Shown: one piece after another, positions 1 through 9,813 of the stretch
How the letters are laid out: the number at the start of each line of letters is the position of its first letter
Position numbering within the stretch: position 1 is the stretch's first letter
From: Paramacrobiotus richtersi
Taxonomy: Eukaryota > Tardigrada > Eutardigrada > Parachela > Macrobiotidae
Length of the DNA stretch: 20,247 bases
Assembly (NCBI GenBank): GCA_034698045.1
Contig: JAQGAU010001253.1
Span: 1-20,247, forward strand
Direction of reading: 5' to 3'
Translations under genes and position numbers: made by a program
Notes under the pieces: generated by a model
The model's input: only the letters and a program-made list of their open reading frames with translations
Databases searched by the model: none
Told to the model about the DNA's origin: nothing

Positions 1-2100
1 TGATTATAATGAGTATATTCTGTAAATAAACCATGATGTATCGGATGCTGAGCCACATAGTCAACTGAGTTGTAAGCTCTTCGCTATACGTTGCCTCGCT
101 TAAAACATGGGAAGTATTACCGTGAACGACATGAATATTGTGCAGTCTTCCGCAGATTAGAGGACTTTTGAATGGCGAATCTCATGATACAATACAACAC
201 TAACACTGTCTGACAGTACTCGTATAAACCGTGATTCGGACAAAATCAGCGGTAGTCTGGAGGAGTTTCGCTCGAACATAAGACCACCCGCCGCTCGTAT
301 TCAACTAGCTTACGGCACCTTCTTGTTGTTGACGTTAGTGGCCGCCCAACTAACACTCTGTAAAAGGTACGTTATCAGTTATGCTAGTTTCTTATGCCGA
401 TCTCTCAGATTCCCATCCGCCCGCATAATTATGAAGTAGGATGAAACTTGTACACAAGCTTATTCAGTTTCGGTTATTAATTTTGGACCCAGTTGTTGTT
501 GAACAAGATTGCGTGGGACTATTGCAAAAAATCTTTTTGACCTGTATTAGCAGATGTTGCATCGGAAGATTCTATCACACTAACTTGTTTAATCAAGTCA
601 CTAAATAACTGAGAGACATTCCTTCAAACCCGAATAGATTCGAAAAATGTGGTTGCCCAAAATTCATATGATTCCGAATGTATTGCATATTCTTTGTTAA
701 TTCCACATTTTCTTTGATATGCCTACTTCTTGTGTCCGTTTGGTTAATTTGGTATACATGTAATCGATTATATCGGTCTAACCGTTATGAGTCGTTTATT
801 TATGTAAACATGTAGAAGCGGCTAAATTGTTCGAAATGATTATGCGCAGGCGGTTCGTACAAGTAACCTTTCACACTTGTACCTTAGCAACCTATGGGAA
901 AACGCACTTCGGTGACCGCAGTACGTACTCCGAAATACACATACCATAAACATTTTAAGTGTACGTCGTAAAAAGAGTTTTTTTTACCTTCCCTGATTTA
1001 ATTTTGGCCCCCCTGGGGGTCGGGGGGTGTCAGTCACATTTTCGTTCTTACAGGGATCTTTACACGATCGTACGATACTAACAATAAGTTAAGCTGACCA
1101 ACCCATGAAAAACGTTTATACTACGACGATGATTATTTGTAGACTAAGTTTCCATGCGAAAACGTATACACTATTTCTCTGGAAATTATGGCATCTCGAA
1201 TCTTGCGCCAGTAATATGAGAATAGGGAACGTTGGCCGGCGGCAAAACACTACCAGTATCAAGTACACACTAAGAACAATCATCCCTCTGTAGGCAGTAA
1301 TGTTTCGGTCCGACCTGAGTAGAGCAGATAAACACTGGCACTAGCAGTTCGAAACAAAAAGTAGCGTGCAGCCTCTAATTACCTGTCAGTACAACTACAA
1401 TACGATATTAGTACCTGCTATATTTCTGTAATCGAAACACATTGTTACATGGACATGATACATAAAGCGTTGGAGGCTCGCTTACCAAATATTATATGGT
1501 GGTAAAGTCTTATATACTTGCTCAAACTCCGTTTCAACGGAACGCTATGTTACATAGTTTATGCTCAGCAATTGCACGCATCCCTGAGCACATTTTAAAC
1601 ATTTCGATGCATTAGATGCTTGAAAAGATTTTTCTGTAAGTTATCAAATAGGAATAATAAGGAATCGTGCAGAAATGAATAAAACAGAATCTGTGATTCT
1701 TCTCAGTTTTTTGCAATACATGGGTATATTAGTATACGCAGACAACGCTGCGACAACATTTATTCCACTGCGCGAAATAGACATATAATCCAGTAGAATC
1801 GTTAAACACCCTGAGTAGCACGTTATTCGAAAAGTACGATAAAATTCTCAATGTCTACTACAAATCGTCGTTTTCGTTCATGGGCAAGCGACACCAACAC
1901 AAACTGTACTTTCGAATTCTGTACTCCTACGGTTATACCGTACTTATACTTTGCCCTAACCTAGTTTCAGTGTTTGTTGATTCTTTGAAAGGCGGTGTAC
2001 CCAGTAACACATTAACACCAGTTTTCACAGTGCGACAACAAATTTCTCAGTAATCTGGCGAAATGCAGAGAAGTTCGTACAACGAATACTTTAATAATAT
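1..2100. other. No gene seen; AT-rich intergenic sequence
   Basis: No frame longer than 62 codons occurs here, and none shows convincing coding composition or a matched pair of splice sites. The sequence is moderately AT-rich with short homopolymers. One small feature stands out: a run of C then G at about 1008-1027 that can fold on itself. I see no rRNA or tRNA and no recognisable transposon protein. Confidence 0.6.
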
Positions 2101-2174
2101 ATTATAATCGCACTGTACGATTCGTACATAGCAACACGTAGCATACTAACAAGCTGTGCGTTCGAATGCTGGCA

Positions 2175-2207
2175 AAAGTGGGCGCTGGACGGCGGACGGT
2201 TTTGCCT
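2175..2207. repeat. Isolated fragment resembling the 4.4-6.5 kb repeat field
   Basis: This stretch reads GGACGGCGGACGGTTTTGCC. It is close to the ACGGTTTTGCCGG core that recurs on both strands between 4.4 and 6.5 kb. It may be an outlying relic of the same repeat family. The match is short, so chance similarity is possible. Confidence 0.3.
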
Positions 2208-2327
2208 GTCACAAACCCCAAATTCCCAAAACTGCTTGAAAATTTACTGTTTGAAAATTTGCAAGCAAGTGACACTGTAATTGCCTTCCTTGTACTGCCT
2301 GTCTGCAAGGAATTCTGCAGTACTACT

Positions 2328-2588
2328 TTATGTTGTTAAAAAACTAGCAGCAGCTAACTGCACAGTCGACAAAACTACAGTGATCTTTGTGTACAACGGT
2401 ATTGAAGTCCACTGCAAAATAGACTGACCATTCGGATTTATCCCAGCTTTACTGGTGCTAACCAAATCCCGTATATGATATATACGTTCAATACTGATTC
2501 CAAACGTTGCTGCTGCTTCAAAATTTTTGTTGCTTGCTGCTTGATCCCCCGAGTACGCATGTTCATACTCCCAACGATAGCACGGCAT
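2328..2588 (-). CDS. Open frame of 86 codons, doubtful exon
   Basis: The frame has an Asn/Ala-rich start and an ERIYHIRDLV segment, and ends in a hydrophobic tail (VVLSTVQLAAASF). A CAG acceptor-like site lies inside it (ctattttgcag). I recognise no family. It sits just downstream, on the same strand, of the better exon candidate at 2684-2860, so the two might be neighbouring exons of one decayed gene. The length alone is not far from chance. Confidence 0.18.
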   Translation of the reverse strand: MPCYRWEYEHAYSGDQAASNKNFEAAATFGISIERIYHIRDLVSTSKAGINPNGQSILQWTSIPLYTKITVVLSTVQLAAASFLTT

Positions 2589-2683
2589 GCGATATATATT
2601 TGAGGATTCTTCGTTTTTTTGTCACCTCTTAATGGTAAAGTAATTTTCCCATGAAGTTCTGATCCGACCGAGTTCAGATAAGC

Positions 2684-2860
2684 TTAGGATAAAATCCTAA
2701 AGTTGGGAAATGAACGCGTACAACAGTCGGCAGCACAACCGGGAAAAATACTCAGTGGATGCCGTTTTCGGTGGCTAACCCAAATAAGTTTTTTCATGAA
2801 ATCTGGAATGTATTGAGTAGTTGCCCAGGATGCATAGTGCAGACAACGGGCTGCTCTACC
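2684..2860 (-). CDS. Candidate internal or terminal exon, unknown product
   Basis: On the minus strand a strong 3' splice acceptor (tttcatttgtttttcag, ending at 2861) opens directly into a frame that stays open to a stop at 2684. The peptide starts GRAARCLHYASWATTQYIPD and continues through a basic stretch (HRKRHPL) and a Cys-containing segment (CAADCC). A possible donor (GTTAGC) follows the LIW residues, so the true exon may be shorter. No family is recognised and no partner exon is certain. Support is the quality of the acceptor plus about 58 open codons. Confidence 0.3.
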   Translation of the reverse strand, partial: GRAARCLHYASWATTQYIPDFMKKLIWVSHRKRHPLSIFPGCAADCCTRSFPNFRILS

Positions 2861-2899
2861 CTGAAAAACAAATGAAATGTAACACATTAATTTGGAGTT

Positions 2900-4180
2900 C
2901 GAAATGTGTACTGTGGTAAGTGGATGAGGGCGCTAGTCAGACTCGCCTACAACGTCTGCAACTCTGAATGTGACCAATTGGCGTAATTCGTGCAGATAGT
3001 CGATTCGCAACAAGTGTGGTAATCTTTTTATATCAGAAGAAAATTGTAGTAGTTTGAATTGTGTGTGCATGTATCTTTCAAATGCGAATCAAGTTACTCT
3101 GATAGCTGCATATTAGACGCTACAAGTCACATCATATCCGCATATTTTCTTCCGCATTTTTTTTGAACTACCAGTTGGTTCTCAACCACAATCAATTAAT
3201 TCTCTTTTATCTATATATATAATACAATAAGAGTTACGCCCTTTTTTCTGCGGACAGTCACTCTAACTGATCCACCCATCCGATCCTCAAGAGCCATATA
3301 CCATTTTAAAGCTCAGAAAAGCTATATTTGCCATCACCACCAAAAACTAAGGAAAACGAAACCGTTAAGAAATAAAAGAGGTTCTAGGGAGAACCAATGG
3401 GCAGCGAGGTTGAGTCTTGAGAGTTGTGAAGAGTGCGGTTGCATTCCATTCCCAATGGAACCCAATCCAATGGAACTCAGTTCCAATGGAATGCGGTGCT
3501 GTCAGGCCACAATTGAAGCTTTAATTTTGGTTTACTCACAACAGATGCTGATTTAAAACCTTCAGATCTGTTGAAGATTGTGGCACATACTGCAATAATA
3601 CCGTATTATTGTACTACGTTATCTAACTCAAGATCTATATTACGCGCGGCCGCCCCATATCAAAAAGATCTGAATAACCACGAAAGACTAGCAAAAACCC
3701 AGACTACGATTAGACTCCCCATAGACGAGAAGGGGTTCACATGACATTTTTTTTAAAAATTTCGCACCGGCACGGCGCACACCGATTTATTTGTAAAATC
3801 TTCAAGGTGACCTTGAAAATAAACTGATGAAAAAACAGTTACCAAGACAAATATACCAATAAATTTTCTATTTTAATTAAAGAATAAAGACAGAATTTAT
3901 TCAGTAAATGAGTCGGGCCGGTAAATGAAAATCTACCTTCCAACGAAAAAAGCGGAAAGACAATGACCGATGAAACAAATACAGGAGAACGTTTTTGAAA
4001 GTTTCACAACTAACCTTGAAATGAGACAAAGAAGGACAAATTATTCCTTAATCAACAACGAGCACTCCGAAAGTCATCAGCACATTCATACTGGTTAATT
4101 GTTGACCGGTGTGTAGCTCGAAACTTCAACAGGTCGAGACCTTTTGTGCTGCAACAAACATGGAAAGCATCCAAAAAAGC
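2900..4180. other. No gene seen
   Basis: There is no frame of note. The stretch holds a short cluster of TTCCAATGGAA motifs (listed separately), an AT-rich run near 3210-3230, and a NotI-like GCGGCCGC site near 3646. I see nothing else. Confidence 0.6.
3441..3494. repeat. Cluster of CCAATGGAA repeats with inverted ends
   Basis: Within 54 bases the motif CCAATGGAA occurs three times, with a near copy at the left end. The outer ends are inverted copies of each other (GCATTCCATT at the left, AATGGAATGC at the right). The segment could form a hairpin or be a small simple-repeat expansion. Confidence 0.6.
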
Positions 4181-4202
4181 TAATCAATCGTCCCAATAGT
4201 TG

Positions 4203-4271
4203 TTTGGAAAGTTTGGGATTTCTTTGTTAATATTGTGCCAATATTAATAAAGAAATCCCAAACTTTCCAAA
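4203..4271. repeat. Near-perfect 33-base-arm hairpin
   Basis: The left arm 4203-4235 and right arm 4239-4271 are reverse complements over 33 bases with a single mismatch (G at 4225 against A in the partner), separated by three bases (TGC). Such a long, nearly intact palindrome in otherwise decayed sequence points to a recent inverted duplication, a small fold-back transposon, or a hairpin RNA precursor. A 65-codon minus frame crosses it (4180-4377), but the palindrome explains that frame better than coding does. Confidence 0.85.
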
Positions 4272-5159
4272 AAACTGTACGAAGTACAACAACGATTTCG
4301 ATGATGTAACTATAACTAACTATATATATAAATATACTAAAAACCCTCTGGACGGCAAAAGCGTTTTGCCGAAACAAAAGAAGTTAGAACTGTAAAAATT
4401 CGACACGGCGGAAATTTCTTACAACCAACAAATTTCGTCCTTGAGATTCCGTGCCCCTGGAGAGAACCTTTAAAGGTCATCCGGACACTTTCACCGGACC
4501 CTGCAGTTGGCGTCATCTGGACACTTATACCAAATGGCATCAAGTGATCAGTTTCATCCGCACACTTTTACCGGAACTCATCGGATAGTAGGTCTCACCA
4601 GTCGACCTGAATCGTTTATCAGCGAAACCTACCTAGATCATAGCGAGCGGGCTCCGAAAAAAGTGTCCGGAAAACTGTTACATATTGGGAGGCGTCAATG
4701 GAAGAATCTTAGGAGACATAATTCTGTTGGGTGGGTGAAACTTACACTGGAATGAAATGTTTGCCCGTCGGACGGTTTAACCAGCCACGCATGTAACCGG
4801 CAAAACCGTCCGGTCATGATTGGTAAAGCCGTTCGATAGATACTGCTGCCTGCGAACCGAGAAACCGTCCGAAAGCGCAATAGTTCGGTCCCGAGTAAAT
4901 TTCATCCACCCAGATAACTACCTTCGCTGAGATCCCGCTTTCCTTGGGCATACGTTTTCGAAGGCCATCCAGACACCGTCTGCTAGATGTCATCGAATGA
5001 TCAATTTCACCTGAAAACTCAGTGCCGGAGTCCAGCGGACAGAAAGTGTCCGAGTACACCAACTGTCTACAGCGCTTACGCAAAAGTGTCCGGGTGATCT
5101 TTAAAAGCGCAAAATCTCACGAAGGAAACCTGTTTTGGCTGACTGCGTAGGCAACCAGT

Positions 5160-5310
5160 TTTACCGGCTCGCAGGCAAAAGTGTTCACCGGACGGTTCAC
5201 AGTCGGTTTACGCACAAAGCTGTGTAGCACGGTAACGTGTACGAATCGATTCCGAAGACAGACCTCCAGAAGCCCGGTTATGGCAGCCGAAGATGTTTCT
5301 TGAAGCGCAA
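5160..5310. repeat. Larger repeat unit, copy 1
   Basis: This stretch runs from TTTTACCGGCTCGCAGGCAA through TGTAGCACGGTAACG, CGAATCGATTCCGA and GCAGCCGAAGATGTTTCTTG. The same blocks appear in the same order at 6290-6450. The copies are diverged by substitutions and small indels, which shows that a unit larger than the short core was duplicated. Confidence 0.65.
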
Positions 5311-6289
5311 CCGAAAATACCGTGGACCATTATTAAAATCGTTTGCACGACCATTTTCAAAACGTTTCGCAAAACTCCATAACTCAGGTTATTTTTCCGC
5401 AGAAAAACTAGCTCATATAACGACCGAAACCGAACAACGAACGAAGGAGAATGCATCACCAACAAAAGATATTGACCACAGTTGAACAACCAATGATCAA
5501 ACCGAACAAAATCGTTTGAAACACCATGGAGCTGAAGCAAAAAGTAGTTTTCTCTACAAAATTATTGCAGGGTGAAAAAAGTCAGATTACGGATATACAT
5601 ACCGCACCTAAATATCAGCAAAAAGGGGTAAAAATTTGCGGTGAACTTGCGAAACAAAAATTCGTATTGTATTCGAAAAAATACGAAGAAAATGTTCGAC
5701 AAAACAGTCACGAATGCTCCAGTGGAATTGAAACATGAATAAGAAACAAAATGACAGCCTTCAAGCCATCTACGAAGTCTGACCAAATGTTCACAACAGC
5801 CGACCAAATTAAACAATCACTTTTGACCGACATGCCGTCTGAAGGGCGGAATATTAAATTTCGTCCGGCATAGTTCTACCTACTCTAAAACATTTTCACC
5901 GAGATTCCTCTACCGACACGATCTATATGTCATCCGGACACTTTTATCAGAGCTCATTGAATAACCAGGTTCACGTGGGCGCTTTGCCGGACCCAACTGG
6001 TTTGTACACTTCTGCCGTGTGCCATCAAATGACCAATTTTATCCAGATTGTTCTGCCGGAGCGCGGTAAACAGAAGTACTCACACCCGAGACTTTTACAG
6101 CACTCAAAATTGTCTGAATGAAACTGGTTACCAACTGGAATCCGACAAAAAAGTCCGGGTGGAACTGATCATTTGATCTCTTTCGGCAAAATTGTCGATA
6201 CTAAGATGCGTGTAGCTGGAGAACTGTCGAGGTAAAGATGTTTTTGGGTGAACAAAGTTTTCGTCGGATAGAAATCGGTTCTTCGGACG

Positions 6290-6450
6290 GTTTTGCCGGC
6301 TCAGGGAAAAATGTCCGCCGGAGTGACCAGACGGTTTTTCCGGCCACAATCGTAAACTAGATTAGGTAGCACTGGATGCTATGATTTTCGAATTGATTCT
6401 GAGTACAGATCTCAAGAAACCCTGAGGCGGCAGCCGAAGGTGTTTCTTGT
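6290..6450. repeat. Larger repeat unit, copy 2
   Basis: This is the counterpart of 5160-5310, with TTTTGCCGGCTCAGGGAA, GGTAGCACTGGATGC, CGAATTGATTCTGA and GCAGCCGAAGGTGTTTCTTG in the same order. Spacing inside the unit is slightly longer here. Both copies end near the phrase TGTTTCTTG. Confidence 0.65.
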
Positions 6451-6479
6451 AGTACAATAATACCCGTGGTTTGTGGGAT

Positions 6480-7400
6480 GTAAAAACTGATGTAGCAATT
6501 ACACCTTTGCGATTTCCCGGGGCGTGCTGCCGGATGAAGCTAATAGCCGTGATTAAAACTCCAGAAAGGTGACGGGCTTGCTGCGATAAGTTGTGAATTT
6601 CCGTCCAGCTCAGCAGGTTCTCATTTTGTTATCGGACGAAAACATTAGCTATACTGAAGCTTTTGTAAAACGAGTTTCTCGACACCACCTCCAAGAGATA
6701 AAACTATTGGGCGTGCTGACAAACATTTCCGAAATTTGAATAAAGTTATATTCCAGGAGCATCAGCTTCAAACAAAATCGCATACGCGACAATAATAGTA
6801 TTTCAAACATCAGCTCTGGGTTTCAGCATGTGAAAGGGCACGTGAGGAGGTCTACTGTTTTGGGGACGAGTGGAGCGGCTAACGGAGACACCATGGGATA
6901 GTTGGTCAACGTGTCTGGGCCCATCTGGAGAAATTACGTACTCTTAAGGCTAGATTCTTCCCTTTGGCCTAATTGTAACTATTTGCGAAAGCCGGAAAGT
7001 ATCTGCATTCTTAATTCTTTTAACTATAAAATCGGTTTGTAGTGTCCAGAAGGCGTTTATGCGCGGAACGTTCGGTCATTGCGCAAGAGCGGTGAAAATT
7101 TTAGGCGCATTGGTTTCCACTCTCGAATAATTCAACGTTTTATCCTAAGTGTTAACACTGTCACTATCACTGTTAACACTACACTCCATCAGGATATACG
7201 GTGATCGCTCTGCACGGAAGCATATTTCTGAGATGTTAAAAATAATTTCAAATTTTTGGAAATTTGTCTTGTAGTTTGAAAAATACAGTGCATCGCGAGG
7301 ATAAAAGTGGTTCAGAACGATTACAATAAATGTTCATTTACGACGAAAATCTCAAGAAGTTTTGCGCGGGGTCACCTAGTCTCTCATAATTTGTACATGT
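6480..7400. other. No gene seen
   Basis: No frame above about 60 codons occurs. The sequence is mixed in composition and, apart from the palindrome at 7148-7180, shows no strong internal structure. Confidence 0.55.
7148..7180. repeat. Palindromic GTTAAC pair
   Basis: AGTGTTAACA at the left and TGTTAACACT at the right are exact inverted copies around a 13-base centre that itself holds TCAC repeats. Each arm contains the palindrome GTTAAC. It could be a paired protein-binding site or a small hairpin; nothing nearby tells which. Confidence 0.6.
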
Positions 7401-7403
7401 TTG

Positions 7404-7445
7404 ATTCGACAGTACATGAATTTTGCACAATTTGGCTTTCGAACT
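7404..7445. repeat. Direct repeat, copy 1 (partner at 7998-8038)
   Basis: This block of about 42 bases begins ATTCGACAGTACATGAA and ends GGCTTTCGAACT. It is matched at 7998-8038 with only a few substitutions and one deleted T. The copies are about 590 bases apart. A short tandem pair (ATAGGTATCCG twice, at about 7461-7484) follows this copy. Confidence 0.7.
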
Positions 7446-7679
7446 CCAGTGCGTTTGACATAGGTATCCGCATATAGGTATCCGACATCCGGAGGCGGTA
7501 GCACGTACACCCGTATGATATACCATGGTTAAATCTAAACTTTGCTTGGGCTTTGGACCAAGCGCAACTGAGTTCCGCAGATAAGATTAGGCTTAAAAAT
7601 GAAGTATTTCAGAATATTAAAAGTTTGTGTAACCAAATCTGAAATCGGCTCTATGTCTTTGGGAAACTGCCCTTGTTAG

Positions 7680-7890
7680 CAGACCGAAGCGAAGTCTGCG
7701 AAGAAGCAGCACGCTGCTGCTCTACATTTGCAGTTGTAGTGACACCGAGTTATTACAACGATTTTGGGTGATGGTGACCTTTAATTACTCCTGTTTAAGT
7801 AATCATTTTCGCCAGAGAGCAGCGATATGAACGGACAAACATCTAAGACCGACAGACAGACCCGACAAACAGACAGACATCTAAGATGTC
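7680..7890. repeat. Possible short interspersed element ending in GACA repeats
   Basis: The block opens with a small hairpin (GCAGAC...GTCTGC around CGAAGCGAA, 7679-7699). It continues through a stretch more GC-rich than its flanks and ends in a GACAGACA / ACAGACAGACA run at about 7850-7879, with the phrase ATCTAAGA on both sides. The CGAAGCGAAG core also appears in the fold-back element at 8676-8997. The structure suggests a small non-coding mobile element, but no second full copy is in the window. Confidence 0.4.
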
Positions 7891-7985
7891 AAAAAAATAC
7901 ACGAAGAATTTTTTGTTGCACAATAAGCCCTGACGCGCTAAGCTAAAACGCTATCCGAATAACGGTATAGACCAAGGTCAAATCG

Positions 7986-8048
7986 ATTGCAGTTTTATTC
8001 GATAGTACATGAATTTGCCCTATTTAGCTTTCGAACTAAAACTGCAAT
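7986..8048. repeat. Hairpin containing direct repeat copy 2
   Basis: ATTGCAGTTTTATTCGA (7986-8002) and TCGAACTAAAACTGCAAT (8031-8048) are inverted copies with one or two differences. The second copy of the 42-base direct repeat forms the loop side. This shape fits a miniature inverted-repeat element whose first copy (7404) has lost its right arm. Confidence 0.6.
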
Positions 8049-8241
8049 AGCCATACATACCGGGTCAAAGAAGAGACGAGCACTGATAATGGCCACAGTT
8101 TTGGGTTCTCCAAGCTTCTTGATTGTACAAGCTACGAATATTTACGAGTGAATACAAAAAAACAAAAGACATGACAAAATGTGTATATCAGCAAAGCGTT
8201 TAGTACAGATATAACATAACATTCGAGGCACTATAACAAGT

Positions 8242-8340
8242 ATGATTTTCGATAACAATTCTACAGATTCCGTGCTGCAAATGGCCAGCCGGCAGCTGAC
8301 TGCACATTTCGTGATGCTGCTGGACAACAATGGGCAAATC
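8242..8340. repeat. Direct repeat, copy 1 (partner at 9040-9128)
   Basis: The core reads CAGCCGGCAGCTGACTGCA followed by a TTTCGTGATGCT block. The same series, with substitutions, is at 9078-9110, preceded in both by a TTTCGA/AACA/CAGAT-type lead. The two copies bracket about 700 bases of AT-rich sequence and the fold-back element. They could be diverged long terminal repeats or two copies of one small element. Confidence 0.55.
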
Positions 8341-8389
8341 ACGGATAAGTAATGTCTTTTTGCGTTCATTATCTGATATTTATTTTCAA

Positions 8390-8660
8390 CCAAATATTAA
8401 ATTAAATTAAATATTTTTATCTAGTATTTTAGCGAATATATTATGCATTCAGTTAAATAAATATCTGATTAAGAACAAATAAAACAGTTACTGTGCTTTT
8501 GTTGTCCTTGTTAATATTTTACTATGCAGCATACATCGTGCATGAAAATATTTATTATCTGAAGATTTTTAATAATTTTGTGTAATATACTCTAGTAATA
8601 TTTTGTACCATAATAATATTTATTATTTATATATGTACGTGTGTAGTATTAATACCTCTG
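8390..8660. other. AT-rich island, no gene
   Basis: The stretch is dominated by A/T with repeated AAATTAAATTAAATATTT and TTATTTATATA phrases. No supported coding frame is present. It lies between the two members of the 8242/9040 direct repeat. Confidence 0.6.
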
Positions 8661-8675
8661 TTTATTCATATTTAT

Positions 8676-8997
8676 CGACTGAAGCGAAGCGGAGGTCCTC
8701 TATACTCAGCCAATATTGCTTTGATGTAGTGTATTTGTCACTCGGTCCGTCACGACAAAAATTAAAGAAGCTAATAATTACGGTTATGTTAAAAAAAGAT
8801 GTTGGTGCATGTTTAAAGTTTAACCACTGAATTCTTTCGCTTCCGATCCTTTCGTGCAGAGTGCACTTACCTAGTTTAATATTTGTTTAGCATTTAATAT
8901 TATTATTCCTCGTGACGAAGCGACAACCAAATACGGTACACAACATGAAACCCGTTTTGGCTGAGTATAGGGGACCTTCGCTTCGGTCGACGAAAAC
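8676..8997. mobile_element. Fold-back / miniature inverted-repeat element
   Basis: The left end (8676 to about 8760) and right end (about 8908 to 8997) are inverted copies over roughly 80 bases. Both contain, in mirrored order, a GAAGCGAAG block, GTCCTCTATACTCAGCCA (left) against the complement of TGGCTGAGTATAGGGGAC (right), a TGT(A/T)GTGTA block and a CGTCACGA block near the centre. Identity looks about 70-80 percent by eye. The roughly 320-base element has no protein frame, as expected of a non-autonomous DNA transposon. Clear target-site duplications could not be fixed by eye. Confidence 0.7.
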
Positions 8998-9039
8998 AAA
9001 TAAAAAAATGATAACATATTATCTAAGTCGCTTTATTAA

Positions 9040-9128
9040 GTGTGAGTTTCGAAAACAGATCTATTTCGAAGGATCAGCCGGCAGCTGACTACAAATTTTG
9101 CGATGCTTTTCGACATCCATAACATGAC
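9040..9128. repeat. Direct repeat, copy 2 (partner at 8242-8340)
   Basis: This copy carries TCAGCCGGCAGCTGACTACA, then ATTTTGCGATGCTTTTCGACATCCATAACATG, parallel to the blocks at 8290-8330. It is described with copy 1. Confidence 0.55.
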
Positions 9129-9162
9129 ACAGTCAAACAGATTACATTTCTTCTTTCAAATA

Positions 9163-9636
9163 TTACATAATTTTTTGTGAGCCAACTCCTAGGGTATACC
9201 AAATGGTTATCAGACTGATTGTGAGCACAAATCCGATGACCATTATGAAATGCAGTGACGAGTTTGATAAATACTGCATCAAAAGTAACATAGCATACTT
9301 GACAGGCCCCTTTGAGCTTCCTGTCTTATAAGACGGAAGGAAGCCTGTCGCTTCAGTTATGCTATGATTGTAATACCAGTAGTATGATTCGAAATCATCG
9401 CAATGGTTGCACTGTTGCTTGCTAGTTGTTACTATGGCACATGATGAACCGTACATCATAAGATTGGATTCTGGGTATGTACCGATTAATGCGCCCGACA
9501 CCGTGATGCCCAAAGCGCCCGACTCGTTCACACGGGCGCGGGGGGGGGTCGGTGCGCATGTGGAAATTATTTTTTCTAATTGAATTAAGAATTTAAGAAC
9601 AGCCAGCCGTACGTACGAACTTAAGTCAGATGACAT
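9163..9636 (-). CDS. Candidate single-frame membrane protein, 157 aa
   Basis: The frame runs from an ATG at 9636 to a TAA and is one of the longest intact frames in the left half. The middle is Cys-containing and aromatic (CNHCDDFESYYWYYNHS, with possible N-glycosylation sites NHS and NSS). A strong hydrophobic stretch near the C-terminus (FIMVIGFVLTISLITIWYTL) is a likely membrane helix. The layout suggests a small type I or C-terminally anchored surface protein; no family is recognised. A good donor (GTAAGT at 9644-9649) just upstream and an ATTAG acceptor at 9576 offer an alternative in which this is a terminal exon starting at 9575. A run of C encodes Pro residues near residue 30. Confidence 0.4.
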   Translation of the reverse strand: MSSDLSSYVRLAVLKFLIQLEKIISTCAPTPPRARVNESGALGITVSGALIGTYPESNLMMYGSSCAIVTTSKQQCNHCDDFESYYWYYNHSITEATGFLPSYKTGSSKGPVKYAMLLLMQYLSNSSLHFIMVIGFVLTISLITIWYTLGVGSQKIM

Positions 9637-9813
9637 TGTATCAACTTACCGTACTGTACTTATCACTGTAAATATCTTACAAGTACAATACGTACAACGA
9701 AACCGAAAAAAGAATAAGAATACAACAAACCGAAATAAAAAGCGAAATACTCTACAGTGCATATTGGACACTATACAATTTAAAAATAAAACCCGCCTGC
9801 GCATAAGCTTGAC

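Larger units (their letters stand above)
4400..6480. repeat. Field of degenerate CCGGACACTTTT / ACGGTTTTGCCGG repeats
   Basis: Across about 2 kb a short core recurs many times on both strands, as TCCGGACACTTTYACCGG and its complement, and as ACGGTTTTGCCGG. Examples lie at about 4479-4497, 4667-4675, 4801-4813, 5085-5095, 5180-5198, 5933-5945, 6286-6299 and 6329-6343. Phrases such as 'atcaaatgaccaattt' and 'catcaagtgatcagttt' also recur. Open frames here (4507-4755, 4814-5083, 5237-5485, 5927-6121, 6128-6349) are not consistent with each other and look like by-products of the repeat. The most likely origin is an old nested transposon or satellite. Confidence 0.7.

Noticed and set aside
4180..4377. 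65-codon minus frame with a hydrophobic start
   Set aside because: It crosses the 33-bp hairpin, so much of the frame is created by the palindrome; there is no splice or family support.
4507..6349. Several frames of 60-110 codons on both strands within the repeat field
   Set aside because: They overlap each other on both strands, share no frame and follow the repeated cores; they are by-products of repeat sequence.
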